Shown in pieces: positions 12,056 to 20,993 of a DNA stretch of 64,000 nucleotides; the first letter of the stretch is position 1, and the number at the start of each line of letters is the position of its first letter. Below the pieces are notes generated by a model, which worked only from the letters and a program-made list of their open reading frames with translations, was not told the DNA's origin and did no database searches. The translations under genes were made by a program, and so were the position numbers. The stretch covers positions 2,355,131 to 2,419,130 of the forward strand of contig NZ_JAVAIM010000001.1 in the NCBI RefSeq assembly GCF_030717945.1. Reading direction: 5' to 3'. This DNA comes from Qipengyuania profundimaris. Its GTDB lineage: Bacteria > Pseudomonadota > Alphaproteobacteria > Sphingomonadales > Sphingomonadaceae.

Positions 12056-12057
12056 GG

Positions 12058-13578
12058 GTGCAGAAGGCCACAATTAGCTTCAATCCGCGCGAGCGGCTGC
12101 TCTGGCCGGTGCTGCTGTTCGCCTGCGCCGTGCCCTTGCTGCTGGTCGAATTTCCGCCGCTGGTGGATCTGTTCGGCCATCTTGGGCGCTATGCGATACA
12201 GACCCAATTGGCAGAGCGACCGGAGCTACAGCCCTATTTCAGCTACCAGTGGCAATTGGTTGGCAATCTCGGCGCGGACCTGGTCGTCGAACTGCTCGCG
12301 CCAATTCTGGGGCTTGAGCCTACGGTGGGGCTTATCGTGCTGGCGACTCAATTGCTGGCGGCATCAGGCATTCTGGCAATCAGTACGGCCCTGCACGGGC
12401 GAATCACGCCCTTCGCGGTTTGCGCTCTGCCGCTCATCTACGCCTTCCCCTTCCAGTACGGATTCCTCAACTTCTCGCTCTCGATGGCGCTCGCGATGCT
12501 TGTTTTCGCCGCATGGCTGCACTTGCGGCAATCGCAGGTCGCATTGCGAGCGCCGCTGTTCCTTGCCGTCGCGGGACTGACCGTCTGGCTCTGCCACGCC
12601 TTCGGCTGGGCTTTCCTCGGCTTGCTCTGCGGAAGCGCCTCCCTCCATGCGCGCTGGACCGAGGGACTGCGGGGTGCGGACCTCGTCCTGCGGGTGCTGA
12701 GCGACTGCGGCGTCTTGCTACTGGCTATCGTGCCGATGCTGGTGTGGCGCACAGGGTCTGCGGGCGCGGACACCACCGAATGGTCCGTCCTGCTCAAGAT
12801 CGTCTGGCTTGTTTCGGTCTTCCGGTCAGGGCCGCCGATGCTGGACTGGCTGTCGGCCGGATTTCTCGCCGCTGTTGTCCTTGCAGGTTTCGTGCTGCGC
12901 CCCGTCCGCGTTCATGGTGCCATGGCGATTGCAGCACTGTTCTGCATCGGTGCTTTCATGGCGCTGCCCGCGCGAGTATTCGGCTCGTTCTACGCCGACA
13001 TGCGATTGGTGCCCTATACACTGATCGTCGCGCTGCTGGCGTTGAGCGGGTCGGATCTCAGCCGGAGTTTGCAGCGGGTCATGTTCGTCGCTGCGCTTGC
13101 GTTTCTCGGGTTGAGGATCGGCGCCACCAGCGTCGATTTCGTCGACAAGGACCGGCTGGTTCAGGCCAATTTGCCTGCTCTCGACGTAATCCCGCGCGGC
13201 GCTCGCGTCGTCAACTTCGCAGTCGAGCAATGCGGCTTCCAGTGGCGCCTCAATCCGCTGCGACATCTCGGCGGATTTGCGATTGCGCGGCGCAGCGCTT
13301 TCACCAACGATCAGTGGGAAATGGCAGGCGCTAATGCGCTCACCGTGCACTACCCAGAAGGCGAGTCTTTCGTGCGCGATCCATCGCAGTCGGTCGTTTC
13401 AGTCGAATGCGCCGATTCGGGCTTGCCCGCTCTGGCTCATTCGCTCTCAAACGTGCCGCGTGATGCATTCACCCATATCTGGATCCACGGCATCGAACCG
13501 GACGCTGTCGCCCTCCCCTTCCCCGCTAGCGAGATCTGGCGTGGAGAAAGCGGTATCGTGTTCGAAATCAACCGATAG
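12058..13578 (+). CDS. Large polytopic membrane protein, possible GT-C glycosyltransferase
   Basis: A 506-residue protein with about 10-12 hydrophobic helices, starting at GTG two bases after gtrA. The first predicted periplasmic loop has PPLVDLFGHLGRY, with an acidic residue where GT-C enzymes of the PMT/ArnT type place their catalytic Asp. A soluble C-terminal part of about 130 residues follows the last helix. No named family is recognised with certainty. Position after GtrB and GtrA fits the third partner of such systems, which moves the sugar from polyprenyl phosphate onto the final envelope acceptor. Confidence 0.7.
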   Translation: MQKATISFNPRERLLWPVLLFACAVPLLLVEFPPLVDLFGHLGRYAIQTQLAERPELQPYFSYQWQLVGNLGADLVVELLAPILGLEPTVGLIVLATQLLAASGILAISTALHGRITPFAVCALPLIYAFPFQYGFLNFSLSMALAMLVFAAWLHLRQSQVALRAPLFLAVAGLTVWLCHAFGWAFLGLLCGSASLHARWTEGLRGADLVLRVLSDCGVLLLAIVPMLVWRTGSAGADTTEWSVLLKIVWLVSVFRSGPPMLDWLSAGFLAAVVLAGFVLRPVRVHGAMAIAALFCIGAFMALPARVFGSFYADMRLVPYTLIVALLALSGSDLSRSLQRVMFVAALAFLGLRIGATSVDFVDKDRLVQANLPALDVIPRGARVVNFAVEQCGFQWRLNPLRHLGGFAIARRSAFTNDQWEMAGANALTVHYPEGESFVRDPSQSVVSVECADSGLPALAHSLSNVPRDAFTHIWIHGIEPDAVALPFPASEIWRGESGIVFEINR

Positions 13579-13582
13579 GAAG

Positions 13583-14692
13583 TCAGGCGGCTGCACGCGG
13601 CTTGGCAGAAGCGCCGAGGAGATGGCTGGCCAGCCAGTGCCGCACCTCGCGGCTGCGATATTCGGTGAATTGTGCGATCAATGCGCAGGCTCCGATTATG
13701 CCCCCAGCCAGCGCCAGAAAGGCCAGCGGGCTCTCCCCGGCACCGATACCGAGCGCGGATAATGCCGACAGCATCGGCCAGTGGAGGATATAAAGCGAGA
13801 AGCTGAATCCGGCGGCCCTGCGGATGGGCGCCTCGAAACGATGAAAGGTTCTCGAAAAACGCTCCGCAAACGGGCGCGCTGAAATAAACAGCACTGCGAT
13901 GCCAAAGCCGAAGATGAAATCCGTGACGAAATATTCGCTCATGCGTGCGTGATAGCCGAAGCCGGCATGCCACTCGGCCATCGCGGTCTGAACGTCGTAT
14001 GCCCACAGGCGCGACAGGCTGAGCAGAATGACGCCGAACAGCGCCAATGCGATGGCTTGCGTGCCCTTGGGCTCCCAGCGCGTTCCATGCGCAACGAGCG
14101 CCGCACCGATGAGCCAGATCGGCATCATCAGGAGGATGCGCCAACCTGCGATCCAGGCGAGCAGCGCGACCCAAAATACGCGCCTCGTGCCGCGCAGGAA
14201 GGCTGCTGCGCCGAACAGGGTGTAGAACCATACTTCGTAGCTGAGCGACCAGTAGGGCGGGTTCCACACGGGAGAAATGCCGTCGCCGCTTTCACTGAGA
14301 AACAGCAGCGGCATCACCACCGATTGCATTGTCAGTCTATCGGGGACCGGCGCGGTCGGCTGCGGCCACAAGCCGCGCGAGGTCAACAGGTAAAATATCA
14401 CCGAGCCGAACAGCACCGCGAACGCCGCGACTGGTACGATGCGCGCGGCACGCGCGATGGCGTAATCCCGCAAGGTGTAACGCCCGCCGCGCACCGAATG
14501 CGCGATAACCAGCCCCGAAAGGACGAAGAAGACGATCACCGCATAATGCTGCGTCGTCGGGCCGAAAGGATAGGGGCCGGTGTAGATGCCCACCTGTACT
14601 GCATGACCACCCAGCACCAGCAGCGCGGCAATGGCACGCACCGCATCCAGTAAGATGGACATCGGAGGCGTGATGAAATGCGGCCGGGCCAT
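13583..14692 (-). CDS. Acyltransferase 3 family (OafA-like) membrane protein
   Basis: A 369-residue protein with about ten transmembrane helices. The N-terminus LLDAVRAIAALLVLGGHA with its conserved Arg and His, and the later FFVLSGLVIAHS, are the acyltransferase 3 signature. Members O-acylate sugars of lipopolysaccharide, capsule or other glycans. There is no fused SGNH domain, but the next gene upstream on this strand encodes a separate SGNH protein, 34 bases away. The start is uncertain: ATG 14692 is used, 14713 and 14662 are alternatives. Its 3' end faces the membrane protein gene, with 4 bases between. Confidence 0.85.
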   Translation of the reverse strand: MARPHFITPPMSILLDAVRAIAALLVLGGHAVQVGIYTGPYPFGPTTQHYAVIVFFVLSGLVIAHSVRGGRYTLRDYAIARAARIVPVAAFAVLFGSVIFYLLTSRGLWPQPTAPVPDRLTMQSVVMPLLFLSESGDGISPVWNPPYWSLSYEVWFYTLFGAAAFLRGTRRVFWVALLAWIAGWRILLMMPIWLIGAALVAHGTRWEPKGTQAIALALFGVILLSLSRLWAYDVQTAMAEWHAGFGYHARMSEYFVTDFIFGFGIAVLFISARPFAERFSRTFHRFEAPIRRAAGFSFSLYILHWPMLSALSALGIGAGESPLAFLALAGGIIGACALIAQFTEYRSREVRHWLASHLLGASAKPRAAA

Positions 14693-14726
14693 CGCTCGGT
14701 TATGCCTGATCATGCTTGAAATCACG

Positions 14727-15422
14727 TTAAGGCGAGGCAAGCACCTGCTCCGGATAAGCGAGGCGGCGTGCGTAATCGTGCGATACCGGCTCGGTGAAAT
14801 GCACTCCATCGTATGTATAATTTGGCTGCATCTGCGGTGCGGACATGAAACGAGCCCCCGCCCTTTGCGCCAAAGCCTCGAGATGCGCATTCAACGTAGC
14901 CGTCATCACTGGATCGTAGGCCTTGCCTCCCGGCGGCATGGAAGCTTCCGCCGGCCAGATTGCCGAGAGCCAAAGATGGTCGCGCTGGCAGTTGGCGACG
15001 ATTTTTCCAAATGCGCGACGCGAGCCGGCTTCGTCATGCTCCCATGGCTTGGTGTCGTTGATGCCGAGCGCGATGGTGACTTGCGCGTTGCTAAGTGTGC
15101 AAAGAATTCCGGAAACGCGTTCGAGATCGCGGCTTGTCGCGCCTCCATAGCCTGCGAACAGGCTACCGCTCGGGGCCTCAGCGAAACTGACGCGGCTATC
15201 CCCGATCACCATGCGCTCGGTGAAAGGGGCTTTGAGTACGAGTTCCGCGGTTCGGATGACGTAAAAAGGCTTCAACGAGAACGGCGCGATCGCCCAGGCG
15301 CCGAAGGCGAGCAGGGCCAGCCCAAGCCCGACGAAGACCCATCCGACCGCCCCGACAATGGTTTTCGCCCGCTGCGCCATGGGGGCCTGTTTAGCGCAGT
15401 ACAGTTCAGAAATGCTTTCCAT
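14727..15422 (-). CDS. Membrane-anchored SGNH-type hydrolase/acetyltransferase
   Basis: A 231-residue protein with one N-terminal transmembrane helix at about 22-45 and a periplasmic domain carrying all SGNH landmarks: Ser in VIGDSRVS, Gly in AGYGGATS, Asn in LGINDT, and the Asp/His pair in DGVHF. It is probably cotranscribed with the acyltransferase 3 gene. In many OafA/OafB-type enzymes these two activities are one fused polypeptide, so this looks like a two-protein version for O-acetylating a surface glycan. ATG 15380 (M15) is an alternative start. Confidence 0.75.
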   Translation of the reverse strand: MESISELYCAKQAPMAQRAKTIVGAVGWVFVGLGLALLAFGAWAIAPFSLKPFYVIRTAELVLKAPFTERMVIGDSRVSFAEAPSGSLFAGYGGATSRDLERVSGILCTLSNAQVTIALGINDTKPWEHDEAGSRRAFGKIVANCQRDHLWLSAIWPAEASMPPGGKAYDPVMTATLNAHLEALAQRAGARFMSAPQMQPNYTYDGVHFTEPVSHDYARRLAYPEQVLASP

Positions 15423-15500
15423 GGTCCGGTAGCGATGACGCTATCATCGAAAAATTAACCATCGCGATGGCAGGCTAGCGCGCGAAAGGGGCAGCTGCGC

Positions 15501-16985
15501 GTGGCGAGTATTGCAGGCGATATCGACATGGCACCCCGGGCGCGGCCAGCATGGCGCAGCGATGCGCTGGTCCTGCTTGCCATCGTCGCGACGGCTCTCG
15601 TTGCACGACTTCCGTGGTTTGGCTTCCCAATCGCTGGCTATGACGAGCAGCTCTATTCGCTGATCGGGCAGGCGATCACGCAGGGCGCTTTGCCATTCGT
15701 CGACGTCTGGGATCGCAAGCCAATCGGGCTGTTTGCCCTCTTCGCTGCAGCGCACGCGCTCGGCGGGTCTGGGCCCGAAGCCTACCAGGCGCTCGCCCTG
15801 CTGTTTACCGTCGGGGGTGGCTGGCTCACCGCAGTGCTGGCCAGGCCGCTGGTCGACCGCGCGACTGCCGCGGGGTCAGGCATGCTCTATGTCCTGCTGA
15901 TGTCGGTTTACGGCAGCGCGTCGGGGCAATCGGAAGCGTTCCACGTGCCGCTGATGCTGGCGATGGCCGTACTCGTGAGCGATCCTGCCCACCCGAACGC
16001 CATCCGTCGCGCACTCGTAGCCATGCTGATTGGCGGTCTGGCCTTGCAGGTCAAATACACCGTTGCACCGCAATGCGCGATGTTCGGCCTGTGGGCGCTG
16101 TGGGGTCAGTACCGGCGAGGAGCGAGCAAAGCACGACTGGTCGTCCTTGGCGCTGCTTTCCTCGCGCTCGGCCTGCTGCCAACCACCTTGGTGGCGCTAT
16201 ACTATGCGCTGGCGGGGCACTGGGACGGCTTCTTCTTCGCCAATTTTCTGTCCTTCTTCGACCGCGCGCCGTCAGGCGCCGGGCGGCTTCACAAAGATCT
16301 GCTCGTCGGCCTTGTCCCGCTGGCCGTGCTCGCTGGCGGCGGTCTCTACGCCGCCACTCGCCTGACCCCGCCGCGCGACAGTCCGCACTATGCCTACATC
16401 GCGCTCTGGTTCGTCGCCTGCCTCGCAACCGCATTTTTGCCGGGCACGGTCTACCGCTACTATTTCGCCGCCCTCGTCCCGGCGAGCGTGCTGCTCGCCC
16501 TCCCCCTGCTCGACCGCACGGGACCTGCACGGTGGGGTCCGCTTGCCCTCGTCGTAGCGGGTGCGTTCGCGCTCGTTGGGCCCCTTTCGCTTTTGGATGA
16601 GGTTCGTCAGCGCGCCGCCGATTACGACCGTTTCGCTGCGACCGTCGCGCAGAGCAGCGAAAACAGCGATGCCTGCATCTTCGTGTTCGACGGGCCGAGC
16701 TCGCTTTATCGCCTCGCCGATTCTTGCCTGCCCTCGCGCTTCGTTTATCCCGACCATCTCAACAATGCGCTTGAGCGGGATGCGCTGGGGATATCGCAGG
16801 AGGGTGAGGTCGCACGCATTCTCGCGACCCGTCCGCCCGTTATCGTCACCGCCGACACGCCGCTTACTCCGCAGAACGAGGAGGCGAAGGCGCTGGTGCT
16901 TGGATACATCGATCGCAACTATAGCGAACTCGCTGAAATCGAGATCGGAGACCGCACGATCCGCGCGTGGGAACTCCGCCGGTGA
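15501..16985 (+). CDS. GT39/ArnT-like membrane glycosyltransferase
   Basis: A 494-residue polytopic protein beginning at GTG with AAAGGGG 9 bases upstream. After the first helix comes GYDEQLY with the acidic pair expected of PMT/ArnT-type GT-C enzymes, then VWDRKPIGLF, also typical. About ten further helices follow, and the C-terminal 100 residues are soluble. These enzymes use polyprenyl-phosphate sugars in the periplasm to modify lipid A, proteins or glycans. The gene is divergent from the SGNH/acyltransferase pair and closes the glycan island. The acceptor is unknown. Confidence 0.78.
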   Translation: MASIAGDIDMAPRARPAWRSDALVLLAIVATALVARLPWFGFPIAGYDEQLYSLIGQAITQGALPFVDVWDRKPIGLFALFAAAHALGGSGPEAYQALALLFTVGGGWLTAVLARPLVDRATAAGSGMLYVLLMSVYGSASGQSEAFHVPLMLAMAVLVSDPAHPNAIRRALVAMLIGGLALQVKYTVAPQCAMFGLWALWGQYRRGASKARLVVLGAAFLALGLLPTTLVALYYALAGHWDGFFFANFLSFFDRAPSGAGRLHKDLLVGLVPLAVLAGGGLYAATRLTPPRDSPHYAYIALWFVACLATAFLPGTVYRYYFAALVPASVLLALPLLDRTGPARWGPLALVVAGAFALVGPLSLLDEVRQRAADYDRFAATVAQSSENSDACIFVFDGPSSLYRLADSCLPSRFVYPDHLNNALERDALGISQEGEVARILATRPPVIVTADTPLTPQNEEAKALVLGYIDRNYSELAEIEIGDRTIRAWELRR

Positions 16986-17084
16986 GCCTTGGTCCGCCGG
17001 AGTCCGCCCTCCGTCGATAGCCCCTCCCCTTGCACCGCCCGCAAGCTATGGCTCATAGGGCGTAGAACGCATGGGAGACTGCAC

Positions 17085-19223
17085 TTGAAACTCGTATCCA
17101 CGCTGGCCATGGCCGCAGCCATGACGCTTGCAACCACCACCCCCGCCGCTGCACAGGACGGCGTGCCCGGCCCCGAAGACGATCCGCACATCTGGCTGGA
17201 AGAGGCCCGCAGCGACGAAGCGCTCGACTGGGTGCGCGCCGAGAACGAGCTGACCATGGCTGCGCTCGCCAGCGATCCGCGCTTCGAGACGCTTAAAGCC
17301 GAGGCACTGGCGATCTACGACAGCGAGGACAAGATCCCCTATGTCTCGATCCGTCCGGACGGACTTTACAATTTCTGGCAGGACAAGGAAAACCCGCGCG
17401 GCCTCGTCCGTCGCACCACGCTGGAAAGCTACCGCACCGACAGTCCGGAGTGGGAAACCGTGCTCGATGTCGATGCGCTGGCCGAAGCGGAAGGCAAGGA
17501 GTGGGTCTACAAGGGCTCGACCTGCCTGCCCCCGGCCCAGAACATGTGCATGATCGCGCTGAGCGACGGCGGCAAGGACGCGACCATCCTGCGCGAATTC
17601 GACATGGCGACTAAGAGTTTCGTCGAAGGCGGTTTCGTGCTCGAGAACGAAAGCCAGGGCGGCATTCAGTGGCTCAACGAAGATACCTTGCTCGTCAGCC
17701 GCGATTTCGGCGAGGGTTCGCTCACCGATAGCGAATATCCCCTCAGCACACGCGTCTGGAAACGCGGCACTTCAATCGAGGATGCACCGGAAATCTTCCG
17801 CGGCGAGCAGAGCGACGTCTGGTCCGGCGCGAGCCTGTTGCGCGACGGCGATGCCGTGGTCCACGGATACACCGCTTTCCGCGCGGTCAGCTTCCACGAG
17901 ACCGAGCACTACTTCCAGAAAGACGGCGAGTGGGTGCGTCTCGACATCCCACTGAAGGCATCTCCCTATGGGATCGTCGACGACCAACTGCTGTTCTCGA
18001 CCGATGTGGATTGGAAAACGCAGGGGCAGACATTCCCGGCCGACTCGCTGATCGCGGTCGATCTGGAAGCGTTCAAGGCCGACCCGAACGGCGCGACGAA
18101 AACGCTCGTGTGGGCGCCCGAGGATCGCCAGACCAAGCAAGGAGCAACGATTACCTCGGACAGCCTCTACGTCACCCTGCTCGACAACGTGCGCGGCAAG
18201 GTGATGAAGCTGGACTATGCCGATGGCGAGTGGGTTCGGAACGCAGTCGACCTGCCCGAAAACGCGACGATCGGGATCAACGCCTCCTCCGACGAGCGCG
18301 ACGAGGTGATGTTCACGGTTACCGACTTCCTCAACCCGTCGAGCCTCTACTACCTCGATGGCGAAGCGGGCACGATGGAAGTGCTCAAGACCTCACCCGC
18401 CTATTTCGACAGCGAGGGCATGGAGGTCGAGCAGTTCGAGGCGACGAGCAAGGACGGCACGAAGATTCCATACTTCGTCGTCAAGCCTGCGGGCGCGACG
18501 CTCGACGGGACGAACCCCACGCTGCTGACCGGCTATGGGGGCTTCCAGGTCCCGCGCCTACCTGCCTATCTCGGCACGACCGGCAAGATGTGGCTGGAAC
18601 GCGGCGGGGTCTACATCCTCGGCAACATGCGCGGCGGGGGCGAATTCGGCCCCGGCTGGCACCAGAGCGCCATTCGCGAGAACAAGCAGCGCACCTGGGA
18701 CGATTTCATCGCCATCGCCGAGGATGCGGTCGCGCGCGGGATCACCAGCCCCGATCACCTCGGCATCCAGGGCGGCTCGCAAGGCGGCCTGCTGGTCGGC
18801 ACGGCCTTCACCCAGCGCCCCGACCTTTTCGACGCGGCGATCGTCCAGATTCCGCTGTTCGACATGCTGCGCTATCACCTGATCGGCCGCGGTGCCTCGT
18901 GGATCGGCGAATATGGCGATCCGCGCATTCCCGAACAGCGTGAGTGGATCGAAGGCTATTCGCCCTACCAGAAGATCGTCGAGGGCGTGGACTATCCCAC
19001 CCCCTTCCTCTGGGCTTCGACCGCCGACGACCGCACGCATCCGGCCCATGCCCGCAAGGGTGCGGCGAAGCTCAAGTCGCTCGGCCAGCCGTATTATTAC
19101 TATGAAGAAATGACCGGCGGCCACTCGGGCGGCGTGGACAACGAACAGCGCGCGCAATTGCAGGCGCTGCAATATGTCTACCTGCTCCAGCAGCTGGCGG
19201 ACGACGAACAGACCGGCGGCTGA
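17085..19223 (+). CDS. Secreted prolyl oligopeptidase family serine peptidase (S9)
   Basis: A 712-residue peptidase with a signal peptide (about 1-24, ending PAAAQ), so periplasmic or secreted. The N-terminal half is the beta-propeller. The C-terminal alpha/beta-hydrolase has the nucleophile Ser at about 565 in GGSQGG, the acid in the TADDRTHP segment at about 648, and His at about 680 in GGHSGG. It should cut short proline-containing peptides. The start is the rare TTG 17085, chosen because GGGAGA lies 7 bases before it and the signal peptide begins there. An inverted repeat after the stop may end transcription. Confidence 0.88.
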   Translation: MKLVSTLAMAAAMTLATTTPAAAQDGVPGPEDDPHIWLEEARSDEALDWVRAENELTMAALASDPRFETLKAEALAIYDSEDKIPYVSIRPDGLYNFWQDKENPRGLVRRTTLESYRTDSPEWETVLDVDALAEAEGKEWVYKGSTCLPPAQNMCMIALSDGGKDATILREFDMATKSFVEGGFVLENESQGGIQWLNEDTLLVSRDFGEGSLTDSEYPLSTRVWKRGTSIEDAPEIFRGEQSDVWSGASLLRDGDAVVHGYTAFRAVSFHETEHYFQKDGEWVRLDIPLKASPYGIVDDQLLFSTDVDWKTQGQTFPADSLIAVDLEAFKADPNGATKTLVWAPEDRQTKQGATITSDSLYVTLLDNVRGKVMKLDYADGEWVRNAVDLPENATIGINASSDERDEVMFTVTDFLNPSSLYYLDGEAGTMEVLKTSPAYFDSEGMEVEQFEATSKDGTKIPYFVVKPAGATLDGTNPTLLTGYGGFQVPRLPAYLGTTGKMWLERGGVYILGNMRGGGEFGPGWHQSAIRENKQRTWDDFIAIAEDAVARGITSPDHLGIQGGSQGGLLVGTAFTQRPDLFDAAIVQIPLFDMLRYHLIGRGASWIGEYGDPRIPEQREWIEGYSPYQKIVEGVDYPTPFLWASTADDRTHPAHARKGAAKLKSLGQPYYYYEEMTGGHSGGVDNEQRAQLQALQYVYLLQQLADDEQTGG

Positions 19224-19247
19224 GTTCGGATATGAAACAAACCAGAG

Positions 19248-19273
19248 GGGCGGCCCAGAGATGGGTCGCCCTT
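19248..19273 (+). terminator. Probable terminator after the prolyl oligopeptidase gene
   Basis: GGGCGGCCC and GGGTCGCCC form a 9-bp stem with one G-U pair around a 6-base loop. The following T run is short (TT), so termination may be partial. It also lies just past the stop of the facing HNH gene. Confidence 0.55.
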
Positions 19274-19279
19274 GCCGTA

Positions 19280-19558
19280 TCAGCGCCGTGAGCGGGTCGG
19301 CGCGTGAAAGTCGGGCGGTTTGTCTGCGACCCACTCTGCGAACTTCCTAAGCGCATCGCGCTCCAGCAATGCGGTGCGATCCTCTCCGATACGGGCAAGC
19401 TCGGCGTTGGTGAAGTTCGCATGGATCGCGCGGTGGCAGATCGGGTGGACCGATACGGTTGTCCTGCCCTTTTTCGATTTGGGCACCGTGTGATGCTGCT
19501 GCACGCGGCGACCGAGCGGACGATCGCATAGCCAGCAAGCCTCTGCCACAGCACTCAT
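19280..19558 (-). CDS. Small HNH-type protein
   Basis: A 92-residue protein with a compact zinc/HNH core: CWLCDRP, then HHTVPKSKKG with the two His, then HPICHRAIH. The remainder is a basic tail. Proteins of this kind are common short genes in sphingomonads and are annotated as HNH endonucleases; a nuclease or DNA-binding role is inferred only. It sits 16 bases downstream of glmU on the same strand and may be the last gene of that unit. No phage or restriction genes are nearby. Confidence 0.7.
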   Translation of the reverse strand: MSAVAEACWLCDRPLGRRVQQHHTVPKSKKGRTTVSVHPICHRAIHANFTNAELARIGEDRTALLERDALRKFAEWVADKPPDFHAPTRSRR

Positions 19559-19574
19559 TCCCGCGATAGCACGC

Positions 19575-20933
19575 TCACTTCTTCCCGGCCGCCTTTTTCT
19601 TCTTCATCGTGTCGTGAAAACGGTCGGCCCAGCCGGGCTTCACCACCTGCTCGGCGCGGACCATGCGCAAGTCGCCGGCACCCACGTCGCGGCTCACTGC
19701 GCTTCCTGCCGCCACGATGGCGTCGGGGCCGATAGTGACCGGCGCGATCAGCGCGCTGTTGGAGCCGATGAAAGCCCGCTCCCCGATCACGGTCTTGTAT
19801 TTGAAATAGCCATCGTAATTGCAGGTGATCGTGCCTGCGCCGATATTCGCGCCCGCGCCGACTTCCGCATCGCCGAGGTATGTAAGGTGACTTGCCTTCG
19901 CCCCTTCGCCCAGGGTCGCTTTCTTCATCTCGACGAAATTCCCGACGAAGCTGCCCTTTTCCATCACCGCGCCGGGCCGCAGACGGGCGTAAGGGCCGAC
20001 CTGCGCACCTTCGCCGATGGTCGCGCCCTCGATATGGCTGAAGCTCTTGATATGCGCCCCGCTTGCCACAGTGACGCCGGGGCCGAAAACCACATTGGGG
20101 TCGATGGTCACATCTGCAGCCAGCTCGGTATCGTAGCTGAAGAATACCGTCTCCGGGGCACGCAGGGTCACGCCCTCGGCCATCCAGTGCTCGCGCTGTT
20201 CGGTCTGCCACTGCGCCTCTGCGGCGGCGAGTTCGGCGCGGCTGTTGATCCCGGCGACCTCGTTCGCCTCGGTCTCCACGACCACCACCTTGTCGCCGCG
20301 CGCAATCGCGTTGGTGGCGACGTCGGGCAGGTAGTATTCGCCCTGCGCGTTGTCGTTGCCGACCGCGTCGAGCAGCGGCCACATATCGTCCGAATGAGCG
20401 ACGATCAGCCCCGAATTGCAGAGGTCGCAGGCACGCTCGGCTTCGCTGGCATCCTTGAACTCGACCATTTTGGATACCGCGCCGCCCTCATCCGCGATGA
20501 TGCGACCGTATTGCAGTGGATCTTCGGGCCGGAAGCCGAGCACGGCGACCTTCGCGCCACCCTCCAGCGCGGCTGCGAGCTTGCGGACGGTCTCCGCCTT
20601 CACCATCGGACAATCACCGAAGCACACGAGAATATTGCCGCTGAAACCGTCGAGCGCCTCGCGTGCCTGCAATGCTGCATGGGCCGTTCCGAGCTGAGGA
20701 TCCTGCAGGGTCGTGCTGACGTCGCGGTTCGCCAGGGCTGCATCGAGCTGTTCGCGCTTGTCGCCGACCACCACGACGGTGCGCTTCAGCTCCAATTGCG
20801 CGAAACTGTCGAGCAGATGCATCAACATCGGGCGCCCGGCGATCGGGTGCAAGACCTTGTGCAGGCTGCTTTTCATGCGCGTGCCCTTGCCCGCGGCGAG
20901 GATGACGGCGGCGAAGTCTGTCGATTGGCTCAT
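19575..20933 (-). CDS. glmU: Bifunctional UDP-N-acetylglucosamine pyrophosphorylase / glucosamine-1-phosphate N-acetyltransferase
   Basis: A 452-residue GlmU, which acetylates glucosamine-1-phosphate and then uridylylates it to UDP-GlcNAc for peptidoglycan and lipopolysaccharide. The uridyltransferase domain begins VILAAGKGTRMKS. The C-terminal half shows hexapeptide repeats of a left-handed beta-helix with the IGAGTITCNYDG motif. The frame stays open 279 codons upstream, but ATG 20933 fits the family start. Divergent from gph with 60 bases between. Confidence 0.95.
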   Translation of the reverse strand: MSQSTDFAAVILAAGKGTRMKSSLHKVLHPIAGRPMLMHLLDSFAQLELKRTVVVVGDKREQLDAALANRDVSTTLQDPQLGTAHAALQAREALDGFSGNILVCFGDCPMVKAETVRKLAAALEGGAKVAVLGFRPEDPLQYGRIIADEGGAVSKMVEFKDASEAERACDLCNSGLIVAHSDDMWPLLDAVGNDNAQGEYYLPDVATNAIARGDKVVVVETEANEVAGINSRAELAAAEAQWQTEQREHWMAEGVTLRAPETVFFSYDTELAADVTIDPNVVFGPGVTVASGAHIKSFSHIEGATIGEGAQVGPYARLRPGAVMEKGSFVGNFVEMKKATLGEGAKASHLTYLGDAEVGAGANIGAGTITCNYDGYFKYKTVIGERAFIGSNSALIAPVTIGPDAIVAAGSAVSRDVGAGDLRMVRAEQVVKPGWADRFHDTMKKKKAAGKK

Positions 20934-20993
20934 GGCCTCGCCCATGCCACCAATTGCTTGCGGTTTGAAGAACCATCCGCCACGCGATTGCGC

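Noticed and set aside
19280-19558. HNH gene as part of a homing intron, restriction system or prophage
   Set aside because: No methyltransferase, integrase, intron structure or phage gene is nearby.
19614-20993. 460-codon in-frame extension of gph, antisense to glmU
   Set aside because: It carries no phosphatase or other family features and mirrors glmU codons; GC-rich codon bias keeps the opposite frame open.
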